Assembly: GCF_019279795.1 (NCBI RefSeq)
Contig: NC_056750.1
Span: 829,278,519 to 829,342,518, forward strand
Length of the DNA: 64,000 bases
Reading direction: 5' to 3'
Source: Protopterus annectens
Lineage: Eukaryota > Chordata > Ceratodontiformes > Protopteridae
A model generated the notes under the pieces. The model worked only from the letters and a program-made list of their open reading frames with translations. It did not search any database and was not told where the DNA came from. The translations under genes and the position numbers were made by a program. Below are positions 45,219 to 54,785 of the stretch, in pieces (position 1 is the first letter of the stretch; the number at the start of each line of letters is the position of its first letter).

Positions 45219-46351
45219 TCAGATCCTATTTGTGAGGTACTTCTGTGGCCTCTCCAGCTGTTGTAGGTGTCTAGAGAGGCACATGCCAAATGGGGCATTA
45301 TATTCAATGATTGGTCTAATGAGGGATGAGTAGACAGGGATGATGACATCTTTCTTCCTGGATGCAAAACTCTTGGTTATGAGATGTGCCACATAGAAGG
45401 ACTTTTTGACCACAGTGACAATGTGGTGGTCGAAGGAGAGGTTGCTGTCAACCTGGGTGCCCAAATCTCTTATAACACCTTCAGTGTTCAGTGGGCTCCT
45501 ATCGATGTGGTAATTAGTGTGAACTGAGATTTTCCCAAAGGGAATGACAATGCATTTTTTGGTGTTCAGCTTAAGGCCATGGCTCTGACACCAGTCATTG
45601 GTCTCAGTGAGACCTTTCTGGAGGATTTATGTGTCACTTGGGGAGTAATGGCACCAAACTTGCAGTTCTCAGCAAACTTGGTCAGCCAGAGTCCCTCTGT
45701 GCTGGCATGGACTTCTAAGAAGTAGATGCCAAACAGGAGAGAACCCAGGACCGATCCCTGTGGTACTCCACGTGTGACTGGTCAGCAGTCTGACTTGGAA
45801 TCTGCTACTTTCACTCTCTGGGTCTTGTCTGTGAGCCAATTTGCAACCCACCTAGTGATATCAGGGTTGATGCCTAGTTTGATGAGTTTGTCAATAATTC
45901 CTGAGTGAGGAATGGTATCAAAGGCCTTGGCCAGATCGAGGTAGGCTGTGTGCACTGCCTTACCCTCATCCATGGCCTTGTTGACTGACTCAAAGAAGTC
46001 AACAAGGTTAAGCAGGCAGGGTCTCCTGTTAACAAAACCAAATTGTGTGGGGTCCAGAATTTGGAGATTACCTATATCTTTGTTAATCAGGTCCATGATG
46101 ATGTGCTCCATAGCTTTACATATCAGACTCATCAAGCTAATGGGATGATAATTCCCAGGGTCTATAGTTGCTCCCCCTTTATGTAGAGGGGTGACTGTAG
46201 CAGTGCGCCATTCAGTATGGACAAAGCCTGAGGTAAGGCTGTGACTGAACAGGGAACACAGATGTGGTACCAGTTCATTTTGTAGTTCATGTAGAACACA
46301 GCCAGGGATATTATCAGGTCCCATGGATGCTTTATTCTTGGCCTTGGACAA
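45219..46351 (-). pseudogene. ORF2 reverse transcriptase of the full-length LINE
   Basis: 46351-45782 is open and carries MSKAKNKASMGPDNIPGCVL, then GGATIDPGNYHPISLMSLIC, QFGFVNRRPCLLNLVDFF and DLAKAFDTIPHSGIIDKLIK. The frame breaks near 45782, just before the PQGSVLGP box. The FADD-like box and the following part (45720-45480) lie in shifted frames. RPIIEYNAPFGMCLSRHLQQ is readable near 45300-45240. Compared with the open copy at 23302-25203 the order and spacing are the same. Nonfunctional as it stands. Confidence 0.85.
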
Positions 46352-46733
46352 TACAGGTTTTACTTGTGCTGCAGAAATGCTGGGTACCTGGCATTCTTCC
46401 GGTATTGTGATCGGACCTTTTGGAGGGGAGAGAGGGATAACATTGGCACCGAATCTGTCGGCCAGTATGTTGGCAATATCTGTTGGCTCAGTATAGGAGG
46501 TACCATTGTGTACTAACTCAGAACAAATCTGTGTATTGTTGTGGAGGTTCTTGATATAGTTATACAGAAGGCTTTGTGGTTGTTTTTAGTGTCTGCCACA
46601 ATTTTGCCTTCGTAGCTGGCTTTAGAGGATTTGATAAGGGATCTCAACTTTTTGTTGAGGCTGATAAGGGAGTTTTTCCCAGTCTTGGGGCTTCACCTTT
46701 TCATGCAACAGTTTCTTCCTTCTGTTGCAGAGT

Positions 46734-47633
46734 TTATTGATGGCTGGGGACCACCAGTTTGGCTTCCTTTTTTGGAGGCAGCATCTTGGTTCTATTGGGT
46801 ATGGCTAGCTCCATGCAGTTATGTATGTGTTCGTACAGTGCATTGGTGTATGATTTTGCAGTCATGCAGCCATTTTCCATTGGCACTGGTGCCATGAAGT
46901 TAACTACCTCTGTTTTTAGGAGCCCAAAGTCAGCTTTGGAGAAATATTTCAAGGTGGTTACCTGTGCGGGGGGTGTAGGTGAGATATAGATTTCCAAGGT
47001 GATTAGTTTGTGGTCGGATATAACCAGGGATGCATTGACTATTGGTGTAGAGCGACGGCTGCCCATGTTAGTGGTAACCAGGTCAAGGATGTTGCTTCCT
47101 CTAGTGGGGGTCAGAATGAGCTGGTCCAGAACATTGGAATTGATGAATTCCAAAATGCGTTAGGCCACTGCCTTGGTACATGAGTAATTTTCACAGTTGA
47201 TGGAGGTATAGTTGAAGTATCCCAGTGTGAGAGTATTGGGCTGGACCTTGATAGATTCCAGGGTGATTAGGAACGTGGAGTGAGAGTCTAAGGACATGGT
47301 AGGGGTCCTGTAGCAGGCTATGACCTGAATTGCCGTCTTACCCAGTGTTAGTTGTACCTGAAGTATCTCATTTGCATTATGTTGGGCTACTAGTCTGGAG
47401 GTGTGCAGATCCTTTATGAATTTTATGAATATGGAGACACCACTTCCTTTGGGGCTTCCGTCCATGTTCTTGGGCCAAAACGTGTGGAATACGTTGTAGC
47501 CTGGAAGTGCAGGGGGGCTTTCTGCTGCTTTAAACCAGGTCTCCATTACAGCACAAATGTCAACATTCTCTATTCTGAGGAGTGCTTCGAGTGAGTACAT
47601 CTTGAGATTTAGACTTTTAACATTGAACAGCAT
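46734..47633 (-). pseudogene. ORF2 APE-type endonuclease of the full-length LINE
   Basis: 47633-47160 encodes MLFNVKSLNLKMYSLEALLR, then NVDICAVMETWFKAA (METW holds the catalytic Glu of APE-type endonucleases), PKGSGVSIFIK and VIACYRTPTMS. A stop separates this from the rest in the adjoining frame (47153-46734), which carries LTPTRGSNILDLVTTN and ASLVISDHKLITLEI. SDH is the catalytic Asp-His pair. The Asn-Tyr-type GDFN motif reads LGYFNYTSINCENY, with the Asp replaced by Tyr. The domain generates the target nick in active relatives. Confidence 0.85.
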
Positions 47634-47705
47634 GACCCTCAGATTGCATTTGTTTATAGCTGTTATTGTGGTAATTTGTTCTTTGGAACACTGCCTACAA
47701 AGGCA

Positions 47706-48185
47706 CTATAGGGGTGGCAAGAGCCTTAGCCAATACCCAGAATCCTGGGGTGACAGATGCAAGCCATCTCTGGCAAAGGATCGAGGTCTGTCCATCATGT
47801 CATCCCAGGCAGACAGATGCTGGATCCCCTTAGAATGACACCAGAAACATAGCCAATTGTTAAAGTCAATCATTTTCTGCTTGTACTGCAGTATCATTCC
47901 TGGTGACAGTAGGATACTGCTCAGGGCTAGGATCATTCCTGCCTGGGCCACATAATCTGAGAATTCCAGCATGTCTCTTTTTATGTACTCCAGAGAGGTG
48001 CATTTCAAGTCATTCACACCCACATGTACAATGAGTGAGTCATACTTGTACTTGTTGTGGAGTGACCTGAATGCATGTGTTATGTGGTAGATCCTGGCAC
48101 CTGATAGACAACAAACTGTAACCTTCTCCTTATTCAACCTAGTGAGTGGGACAACTGTGTGCCTCACTATTGAGTCTCCTGTCAT
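47706..48185 (-). CDS. ORF1 esterase (SGNH/GDSL-type) domain, open
   Basis: 160 codons without a stop, beginning MTGDSIVRHTVVPLTRLNKE. Block I is GDS with the nucleophile Ser; the SGARIYHITHAF segment supplies the block II glycine. Block III is VHVGVNDL with the Asn, and block V is DGLHLSPQDSGYW with Asp and His. All four SGNH blocks are thus present. ORF1 proteins of CR1-clade LINEs are known to contain such an esterase, probably involved in lipid or membrane interaction. It ends about 70 bp before the first Met of ORF2. Upstream ORF1 coding is separated by stops between 48186 and 48330, so this is a surviving domain and the full ORF1 is broken. Confidence 0.8.
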   Translation of the reverse strand: MTGDSIVRHTVVPLTRLNKEKVTVCCLSGARIYHITHAFRSLHNKYKYDSLIVHVGVNDLKCTSLEYIKRDMLEFSDYVAQAGMILALSSILLSPGMILQYKQKMIDFNNWLCFWCHSKGIQHLSAWDDMMDRPRSFARDGLHLSPQDSGYWLRLLPPL

Positions 48186-48329
48186 TACTGTACTGGGCAG
48201 GATGTCCTGCCTTAAGGGCTGAGGTTGAGGGCAAACTGTGGAGGTGAGCTATGTGTCCTGTGGTTGGTGGTATGTTGTGTTGTTTAATTGTGTTTCTGCC
48301 TTAAAGGTCTCTGATGTTTGGTTAAATTT

Positions 48330-48650
48330 CTATTGAGAGACTCCACAAAGGTTGGTGTGGGAATTTGTTTTCCTATGTGTGAGCTGTGCTGGTGCGTGTT
48401 CTGGAGGGCTATGTGATCCATGTGGTGTGGTGCAAGAATTCATCTTCTCCTCCAGACCAGCTAGCCCAGTCTTGGCTGGAGAGTGAATAGCTTCTAATTT
48501 AGTGGAATAAGTGCATCTCTCACAAGTCTGAGTGTTGGGATGTAAGAGGACAGGGTTGTCTGTGTACATGAGGCAGTTGCTGCACTTCCTCAGAATGCTC
48601 AAGTGCACCAGGTTAGCAGGAGAAAGCACAGGAAATTGCCCTTTAATCAT
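48330..48650 (-). pseudogene. ORF1 N-terminal zinc-motif part
   Basis: The minus strand reads LRKCSNCLMYTDNPVLLHPN then TQTCERCTYSTKLEAI, a CxxC-x(~19)-CxxC arrangement. After a short linker comes LEEKMNS, a possible coiled-coil start. A zinc-knuckle-like or PHD-like motif before the esterase is known in CR1-type ORF1. About 106 codons are open. Its connection to the esterase part (48185-47706) is broken by stops. Confidence 0.65.
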
Positions 48651-48886
48651 GCCAGTAGGAGTGGTTATAACTAATAGGTACTGGTGTTGTTACTGTGTAA
48701 AACAAGTAGTGCTGATAGCGCCTAGGTGTGTTACAATAAATGCTACAAAAGCCTATCAAAGTGCAAAACGATTAAGCTAACTGAAGTGCAATAAGGAAAA
48801 GAACAAGCAAGATCTAAGGATAAAACTGAAGAGCAGACTTTCCTGCACCAGTAATAGTTTGTCTCAGCTCAGCTCCGCTGTGCGAG

Positions 48887-49709
48887 CTTAAACATGTGCA
48901 TACCCACACAAATGCGGGCTTTTAAACCAGAAAGTTGAAAGGGATGGAAAAACTGCCCAAATGGCCAATAAACTACAATTTCTGGGCCAGAAACTGCTCC
49001 TCTTGTGGTAGATAGGCTACATTTTGCTTACTACTCTCACTGATAAGCTAGAAGGCTTCCCTCCAACAGAAAAAGGCCTGGGGGTCTCAGAAACTTATAA
49101 ACAGTCCTGTATACAGCAAATCTGTATCTGGACTAAACTAGTTACAAGAAAGGCAAGAAACAAGCTTAGAACCATTTTTTGTTTGTTTTTTTATATAAAA
49201 ACAGTTAAAAATGCAGTAGATATAATTCAAATGCAATGCAAGCTAGAACACTTGAATGTGTCACAATATTAAAATGAATACAGTTCAAATAAATGCAATT
49301 AAGTTAAAAACAACTAAAAACAAGTGCAGAATGCATTTAATAAGTAGCAAATCAAAATGGAGGCACTTAGGGTATCTCTTTCTCCTTCTAGTTGCTCTTG
49401 CAGTCAGCAGGATGCCAATTCTGGATCTGAGGAGCTTAAACAAGTGCAAACCTGTGCAAATGCAGGTTTTTAAACCAGAAAGTTGAAAGGGATGGAAAAA
49501 TTGCCCAAACAGCCAATAAACTACGATTTCTGGACCAAAAACCATTCCTCTTGTGGTAGATAGGCTACCTAGTGCTTATCACTCCCACTGATAAGCTAGA
49601 AGGCTTCCCTTCAACATAGAAAGGCCTGTGAGGACTCAGAAACTTACAGTCTGGGATACAGCAAATCTGTATCTGGACTAGACTAATTACAGGAAAGGCG
49701 GGAAACAAG
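48887..49709 (-). repeat. Two direct copies of a ~275-bp LINE 5' block
   Basis: 48887-49165 and 49434-49709 are about 85-90% alike: gcaggtttttaaaccagaaa, gttgaaagggatggaaaaat, cttgtggtagataggctac, gataagctagaaggcttccc, agcaaatctgtatctggact. Offset is 547 bp. Both lie upstream of ORF1 in the LINE's transcription direction. The spacer (49166-49433) is not clearly similar to the block downstream of the second copy. Tandem 5' promoter units are known for some LINEs; this may be such a case. Confidence 0.7.
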
Positions 49710-49893
49710 CTTGTATGTATATACATTGTAAAATTGCCTTTGTTCTTTGAAAAAAAATCTAATGCTGTCAAATTTGTAATTGTAATTTGTCTTTCTTGGA
49801 GCTTTTCTCCTCGGGTCTCCACTGAAAATGGGCTCATCATGCACAGTTGGACTAACTTGGTTAACAAATGTGAGATAAATAATAAATAAATAA
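49710..49893 (+). mobile_element. L2/CR1-type LINE 3' end with (AAAT)n tail
   Basis: Contains tatatacattgtaaaattgc, then cgggtctccactgaaaatgg, acttggttaacaaatgtgag and ataaataataaataaataac. It matches the 3' end of the LINE at 14220-14298. The first ~60 bp duplicate 44676-44731 on the other side of the large LINE. Confidence 0.75.
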
Positions 49894-49996
49894 CCTCAAA
49901 CATTCTTCTGAAGTTTTGCAAGTTAATCTCCTGTATTTCAGTCTCCCCTGTTAAAATACATACATCTAAACAGTTACAATAGTGCATATACATTTC

Positions 49997-50262
49997 TGCT
50001 CAGTACTTTACAAAATATCTTTTCAGCACACGTCTGTACAATATGACATACAGTTCTAATACATCTATAACACAAGCATTTTATATGAGCATGTTGACGC
50101 TCTTAAATGACACACAACCACGATAAAATTCCAGACAGCTATGCTGGCAGTATCTCCTTTTTGTTACACTTCTATATAAATCATATTAAAATTCACAAAT
50201 AACATATCATTATTTACAAAATTTCAGCTAGCTGGGCTGGCAGTATCTTCTTTTGTTACACA
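49997..50262 (-). repeat. Unclassified dispersed repeat, copy 2 (inverted)
   Basis: Reverse complement of the 41896-42156 repeat, with the same two subunits (gctatgctggcagtatctcc near 50140 and gctagctgggctggcagtat near 50227). About 80% alike. Confidence 0.65.
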
Positions 50263-50769
50263 GGTAAATATTTCTAGAGACAGAAAGCGACAGAGAAAAT
50301 GACACACAGACAGAAGGATAGTTATATACTTGTGTTTATTTTTGTCTGGCAGTCATGACTGGTAAGAAAAAGGAGATAATGTTTTATTTACCTTTATTTT
50401 TTCATTACAGTGTAAGAGACTCATCCTTGCGAACTGTTTTCTAGCAACAGTTCAAGATCCTGGAGAAAAGACAACTGCAACAATGGACAATTCAGACTAA
50501 CTATCAACTAGAGCTCTCTTTGGGAGGTGAAAGGAATCTGGTGTATCTACAGAAAATCCATACAGACAGAGGGAAAATATCCACCTCCATGTAGTGTTAC
50601 ACAAAGTAAGCATCAAACCTCTGACTCTGCATAGCTGGGAGTCAACAATCACATGATGTCATTTTGTCACCAGCAAATGTCTAATATAAACTGTGGCTTT
50701 AACAACACTTAAGGAATCAGTATTTGCCAGAGATTGCACAGACACAAAGTGAGAGTATTACTTGTCCAG

Positions 50770-50770
<1 letters not shown>
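50263..50770. other. No recognised feature
   Basis: No motif seen before the TA tract. Confidence 0.4.
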
Positions 50771-50771
<1 letters not shown>

Positions 50772-50828
<57 letters not shown>

Positions 50829-51013
50829 TCTACTACGGTTGATTGAAAACTCACTTGATTGAAAATTAAATTACTAGGACCACTTCACTGAGAGCTCACT
50901 TCACTGAAAACTCACTTGACTAAAACTCATTTCATTGAAAGTTACAAATGGCCTTTTCCCCACTGTAGTGCAACCCTGGAGTTAATATATAAAGTAAGGG
51001 GGGTGTGGGGGCA

Positions 51014-51070
<57 letters not shown>
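50772..51070. mobile_element. Small foldback-family element splitting a TA tract
   Basis: TA repeat at 50772-50826, then a ~190-bp insert (50827-51017), then TA repeat again at 51018-51070. The insert begins ggtctactacggttgattga and has repeated gaaaactcacttgattgaaa and cactgaaaactcacttgact motifs. It then continues through ccccactgtagtgcaaccct and ggagttaatatataaag to ggggggtgtggggg. These match the left end, the arm and the centre of the element at 22029-23148, so it is a shortened family member in the same kind of site. Confidence 0.72.
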
Positions 51071-51073
<3 letters not shown>

Positions 51074-51225
51074 CAGATATAAATACAGACACAACGTAAC
51101 AGATATATCAAATGGATCATGTATTATGGGAACAATGTAATCAGGTAAGTGATGACATCAGTATCAGGTGACACATAACAACCACTGCACAGCAATATCA
51201 GGCTCTGGAACAAAGATATCCACTT

Positions 51226-51567
51226 AACCTGAATCTAGAACAAATCACCAACATAACTTGGGTGTCACCTCTGATGTCTGCTTAATCTCAATCTAGAGCA
51301 AACCATGAACAGAACTTGGGTGTCACCTCTGATGTCTACTTAATCTCAATGTAAAGCAAACCACCAACAGAACTTGGGTGTCACCTCAGATGTCTACTTA
51401 ATCTCAATCTAGAGCAAACCACCAACAGAACTTGTGTGTCACTTCTGATGTCTACTTAATCTCAATCTAGAGCAAAGCACTGAGAGATCTTGGGTGTCAT
51501 CTCTGATATCTACTCTCAATCTAGAGCAAACCACCAACAGAACTTGGGTGTCACCTCCGATATCTGC
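51226..51567. repeat. 58-bp minisatellite, left block, about 6 copies
   Basis: Unit cttaatctcaatctagagca, aaccaccaacagaacttggg, tgtcacctctgatgtcta. It continues at 52238-52398 after a DNA transposon insertion. One unit near 51510 is shortened. Confidence 0.93.
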
Positions 51568-51571
51568 TTAA

Positions 51572-52233
51572 CACATTCACTCCAATGGAGCTCAGGAAGT
51601 TTGCACTGTATTTTTCAATGGGTGGAGCCTAAGCCTTTTGACAGAATCAAATTATGTCCTTAGATTTCAAACAAATGATCATATCTCTGGAACCATTGGG
51701 GTTCTGAAAGAAGTATAAATGGCAAGCCCTTCAGCACAAATTATTTTATAGTGGTAGTATTCTTTAGGTTTTGGTTCTTAAACTGAATTGTATAAATTGG
51801 AGTAATCTCAGTCACTATTACATGTGTAATACTTTGTAAACAACTTACAATATCTCAACAACTGCTCAAGTTACACATATACTATTAGCGACATTTTACT
51901 CAACTAGCTGAGAGCTTTCATGTGAGGCTATGGAGTTCTGTCTATGTTACTTGGTTGTAGAGACATTTCAAAACATGTGAAAACTATTTTGATATAAACT
52001 AATATCATAAAAATAACAGTTAATATCTGTTTACCTGCACTAGACAGAGGTCAAATATTAATGCAGTTGAGTTTGCCATTGTGTAAGCCTTAAGACAAAA
52101 TCTTTTAACACCTTGTACATAGCATGGTTTTGGAATTATTGCTGCAAACATGAACAAATGATATTTGATGCCTACAGGCATCAGTAGGAGTTAACTGCAG
52201 ATGCACCTGGAGGCATCATTCAGATGTAATGAG
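51572..52233. mobile_element. piggyBac-like MITE at a TTAA site inside the 58-bp array
   Basis: 662 bp bounded by TTAA at 51568-51571 and 52234-52237. Array units on both sides fit together if one TTAA and the insert are removed (tctgc-TTAA-cctgaagctag). The ends are imperfect inverted repeats: cacattcactcca at the left, ctcattacatctg in reverse at the right. Strict TTAA duplication is diagnostic of piggyBac-type transposition. The inside has no transposase-like frame; a small palindrome, gatgcctacaggcatc, lies near 52168. Confidence 0.8.
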
Positions 52234-52237
52234 TTAA

Positions 52238-52398
52238 CCTGAAGCTAGAGCAAGGCATCAACAGAACGTGGGTGTCATCTTTGATGTCAACTTGATTGAT
52301 TCTAGAGCAAATCACTGACAGAACTTGGATGTCACCTCTGATATTTACTTAACCTGAATCTAGAGCAAATCACCAACACAACTTGTGTGTCACCTGCA
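52238..52398. repeat. 58-bp minisatellite, right block, about 3 copies
   Basis: Continuation of 51226-51567 with more diverged units (cctgaagctagagcaaggca, gattctagagcaaatcactg). Confidence 0.9.
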
Positions 52399-52399
52399 A

Positions 52400-52720
52400 G
52401 GACATATTTTTATTTGGTAAAACCCAAATCTTTGTATCCCAGCTGTATCAGTTCTGTTCTAAACAGAGAGATTCAGTTTCTTAGCAAGCCCTTCAGCTGT
52501 TTACATGCAGTATATATTCAAACCAACATTTACTTGTCATCAAGAAGTTAACCATATGGTTCCTCTTCTGTGTTTTGTTAAATGAGATTACTTTTCTATG
52601 CTGCCCCTATACCAGGGTGACAGAGTAGTGCTACAATTTGCAATGGTCATCACATCATTGAGTTCTAGAGTTCAGTTCCTACCAGGTGTGTCTTCTGTAC
52701 AGAGTCTACCTGTTTTCCCT
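52400..52720 (+). mobile_element. Dispersed repeat with tRNA-SINE-like part, copy 1
   Basis: tttggtaaaacccaaatctt, agcccttcagctgtt and tcatcaagaag are followed by a SINE-like piece: gtgacagagtagtgctacaa, gagttctagagttcagttcc, gtacagagtctacctg. The whole ~310 bp recurs at 54455-54785 in the same orientation at roughly 80% identity. The second half resembles tRNA-derived SINEs (gttc-box, acagagtctg-like body). Confidence 0.65.
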
Positions 52721-52822
52721 TTGTTTTGATTTCTCCAAACCTTTTGGGTTTCTAATACCATGCCAGTTTGATAGTATGATTAAAGTTCATGATATTAGTA
52801 TTGTTTCAATCTTCAGTGTTAG

Positions 52823-53127
52823 CATACCTCTTAACTGTCCAGATGTTTGCAGAATGTCCAGATTTTTCCCTAGTATTTTCAGTCCGTTCCTCATAAAATT
52901 TGTGTTTTTTCTGGCAAATCATTGGGATGAACTGAGGATTAAAGTCAGCAAATAATGATATACATTTGAGTGTCAAACTTCAAATCCTTCAGAAAGTATA
53001 TGTTAACACAAACCCTGTTACTCTAGCAACTTTCTAATATTTAATATCTGCCCTATTTTTGGGCTTTTGTCCCCCTATTTTGTCAGGCTTTGTCCAGATT
53101 TCTTCCACTAAGAGGTTGAGAGGTGTG
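52823..53127. mobile_element. hAT-like MITE, diverged copy
   Basis: Same family as 37594-37889: starts catacctcttaactgtccag and ends agaggttgagaggtgtg. It shares internal agaatgtccagatttttccc, gttcctcataaaat, ctagcaactttctaa and ggctttgtccagatttct. The flanking 8-mers agtgttag (52815-52822) and gatgttag (53128-53135) agree at 6 of 8 positions. Confidence 0.8.
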
Positions 53128-53139
53128 GATGTTAGCCAA

Positions 53140-53760
53140 AAGTGCTCTTCACAGTGCCTGCAATGTGCTCAGAACTGACTCCTTCCACAATTAACACTGA
53201 ATTACATGTATTGGTAGCATATCTACATACAACCGTAAATTATTGTTTTATGACACCCATTGCTCCTACTACTGTTGGAACTGTCTTGGTATCCTTATTC
53301 CACACTGCCCTTATTTCAGCCTGCAAATCCTGCTACTTTATTACTTTGTGTCTCTCTGTATGTAGGGCACTGTAATCACTGGGTGTAAAAATGTCAACTA
53401 TCAATGCTACTGCAATCTGGTTTTCTTGCATTTATTTTTTTGAACTGTTGGCAATGGTTGATCTTATGTGATATAAAATTCATCATTCTCTGTAATGCTT
53501 TGTAGCTCCTGTTTCCAATACTTCTCAGCTACTTCAGTATTGTAATGTTTGCACAATTCCCAATGCAGCAGTCTTGACACATTATTATGGCCCTCTGCCA
53601 TTAACGTATCACACTCAGCAACAAAATGTGCGACTGTTTCCAATTCTGTTTTACAGAATCTCTGTTTGTCTGTTTCTCCCACATGCTCAACGGACTTTGT
53701 AAACCAACGTGCACACTATCCAGAACTACCAATGTTAACCTTTCATCTTTTGGTTTAAAT
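53140..53760 (-). mobile_element. RLE-type LINE (R4/NeSL-like) C-terminal fragment
   Basis: The minus strand (53682-53464) reads ETDKQRFCKTELETVAHFVA then ECDTLMAEGHNNVSRLLHWE and LCKHYNTEVAEKYWKQELQS. This matches a C-terminal ET-H-v-s-C-L...RHN-VA..IHW-LCK-Y pattern seen in restriction-like-endonuclease LINE proteins. Further downstream (53400-53240) follow LIVDIFTPSD, DLQAEIRAVWN and TVPTVVGAMGVIKQ, corresponding to the endonuclease core (D-I-AVPGD) and the VVPVVIGALG tail. The domain cleaves the insertion site in active relatives. Frames are broken and RT is missing. Clade assignment is tentative. Confidence 0.6.
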
Positions 53761-54049
53761 TCACCTCAACTATTCCTGCATCTTATCCTGTTCAACATGA
53801 GGTTGTTCCAGGAGTACGTTGTACTTGCAGCTATATTTATGCCTTTTCAACATTTCTTGTATTTTCACCTGATCCTTCATTTTATTCTTTCTTTTGTTTT
53901 TTTAGCAAATTCAGTTGCTGTCTGATTTTTGTCTACTTTTGGTTTGGTTTCCATTCCCACTTGACACTGATATGCTTATGCTAAACTAAGCAGGGGAGTC
54001 ATGTTAGACTTGTTCGCTTCACGTTTCAAAACTTTCTCTATGTTTGGAA

Positions 54050-54320
54050 CTGATGATGTCAGCAGATATGTATGCAGCCCTACAATTGCAGATCTGCAGA
54101 AAGTCATCCTTGGTTTGGTACCTATTTCTCCAATGGATGCAGGAAGCTTCTAAATGGTTCATCTCCCAGGCCCCTGATTGCAAATGTTTCATCTCCCAAG
54201 CCCCAGCTTATACTTCTCAAGGGTACCAGAACTTGTAAGAGATTTGAGATGCATGGCTAGGCTTAAAAAGGCCCTTATGGTCATTAGCCTGGGAAGCACC
54301 TAGGAACCTGTTTTGAGGAA
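54050..54320 (+). mobile_element. CR1/L2-like LINE 3' end, plus strand
   Basis: ggctaggcttaaaaaggccc at 54259-54278, cattagcctgggaagcacct and aggaacctg form a diverged version of the family's 3' end. Upstream 54050-54250 is too decayed to read as ORF2. Confidence 0.55.
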
Positions 54321-54454
54321 GCCCATACCGCCTTCAGAATGAGGAATATAAAATATTGGGATGCACTGATTTTTATATATCATTTGATAAATGTGAAGCA
54401 TTTTTCTTGTTTTCCTGTCTAACTGATCCCCTTTTGGGGCCAGTCAATCACCTC

Positions 54455-54785
54455 AACATTTGGTAAAACCCAAATCTTTGTGTCCCAGGTATATCAATTC
54501 TATTCTGAAGAGAGTGATTCAATTTCTTAGTAAGCCCTTCAGCTGTTCACATTCACACTGCTATCAAACTGGAATTTAGCTGTCATCAAGAAGAAGAAAC
54601 AAATGCTTCCTCTCCTGTATTTTGTTAAATAAGTCTACTCCTACAATCTGCCCATATATTAAGGTGATAGAGTAGCACAGCAGTTAGCAATGGCCATCAC
54701 CGCATTTAGTTCTAGAGTTCAATTCCTACCTGGTGTGTCCTATGTACAGAGTCTACCTATTTCCCCTTTCTCCATGTGGGTTTTC
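54455..54785 (+). mobile_element. Dispersed repeat with tRNA-SINE-like part, copy 2
   Basis: Second copy of 52400-52720: atttggtaaaacccaaatct, cccttcagctgttcaca, gatagagtagcacagcagtt, agttctagagttcaattcc, gtacagagtctacctattt. It extends into ctccatgtgggttttc, a phrase common in tRNA-SINE bodies. The A-box-like agtagcacagcagttagc and B-box-like agagttcaattcc support a tRNA origin. Confidence 0.68.

Larger units (their letters stand above)
44732..49709 (-). mobile_element. CR1/L2-like LINE, nearly full length, minus strand
   Basis: The most complete copy. Minus-strand order: 5' region 49709-48660 containing a ~275-bp block present twice (49434-49709 and 48887-49165); ORF1 with a CxxC...CxxC part (48650-48330) and an esterase part (48185-47706); ORF2 with endonuclease (47633-46750), linker, RT (46351-45219) and C-terminus (44975-44793). 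The 3' end is taggctaatggccctagagt-type sequence (plus strand) with repeated ttcatagg at 44732. ORF2 has several frame breaks, including inside the palm near 45780. The layout (esterase ORF1, APE-type endonuclease plus RT ORF2, short octamer-like 3' tail) is that of CR1-clade elements. Confidence 0.9.
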
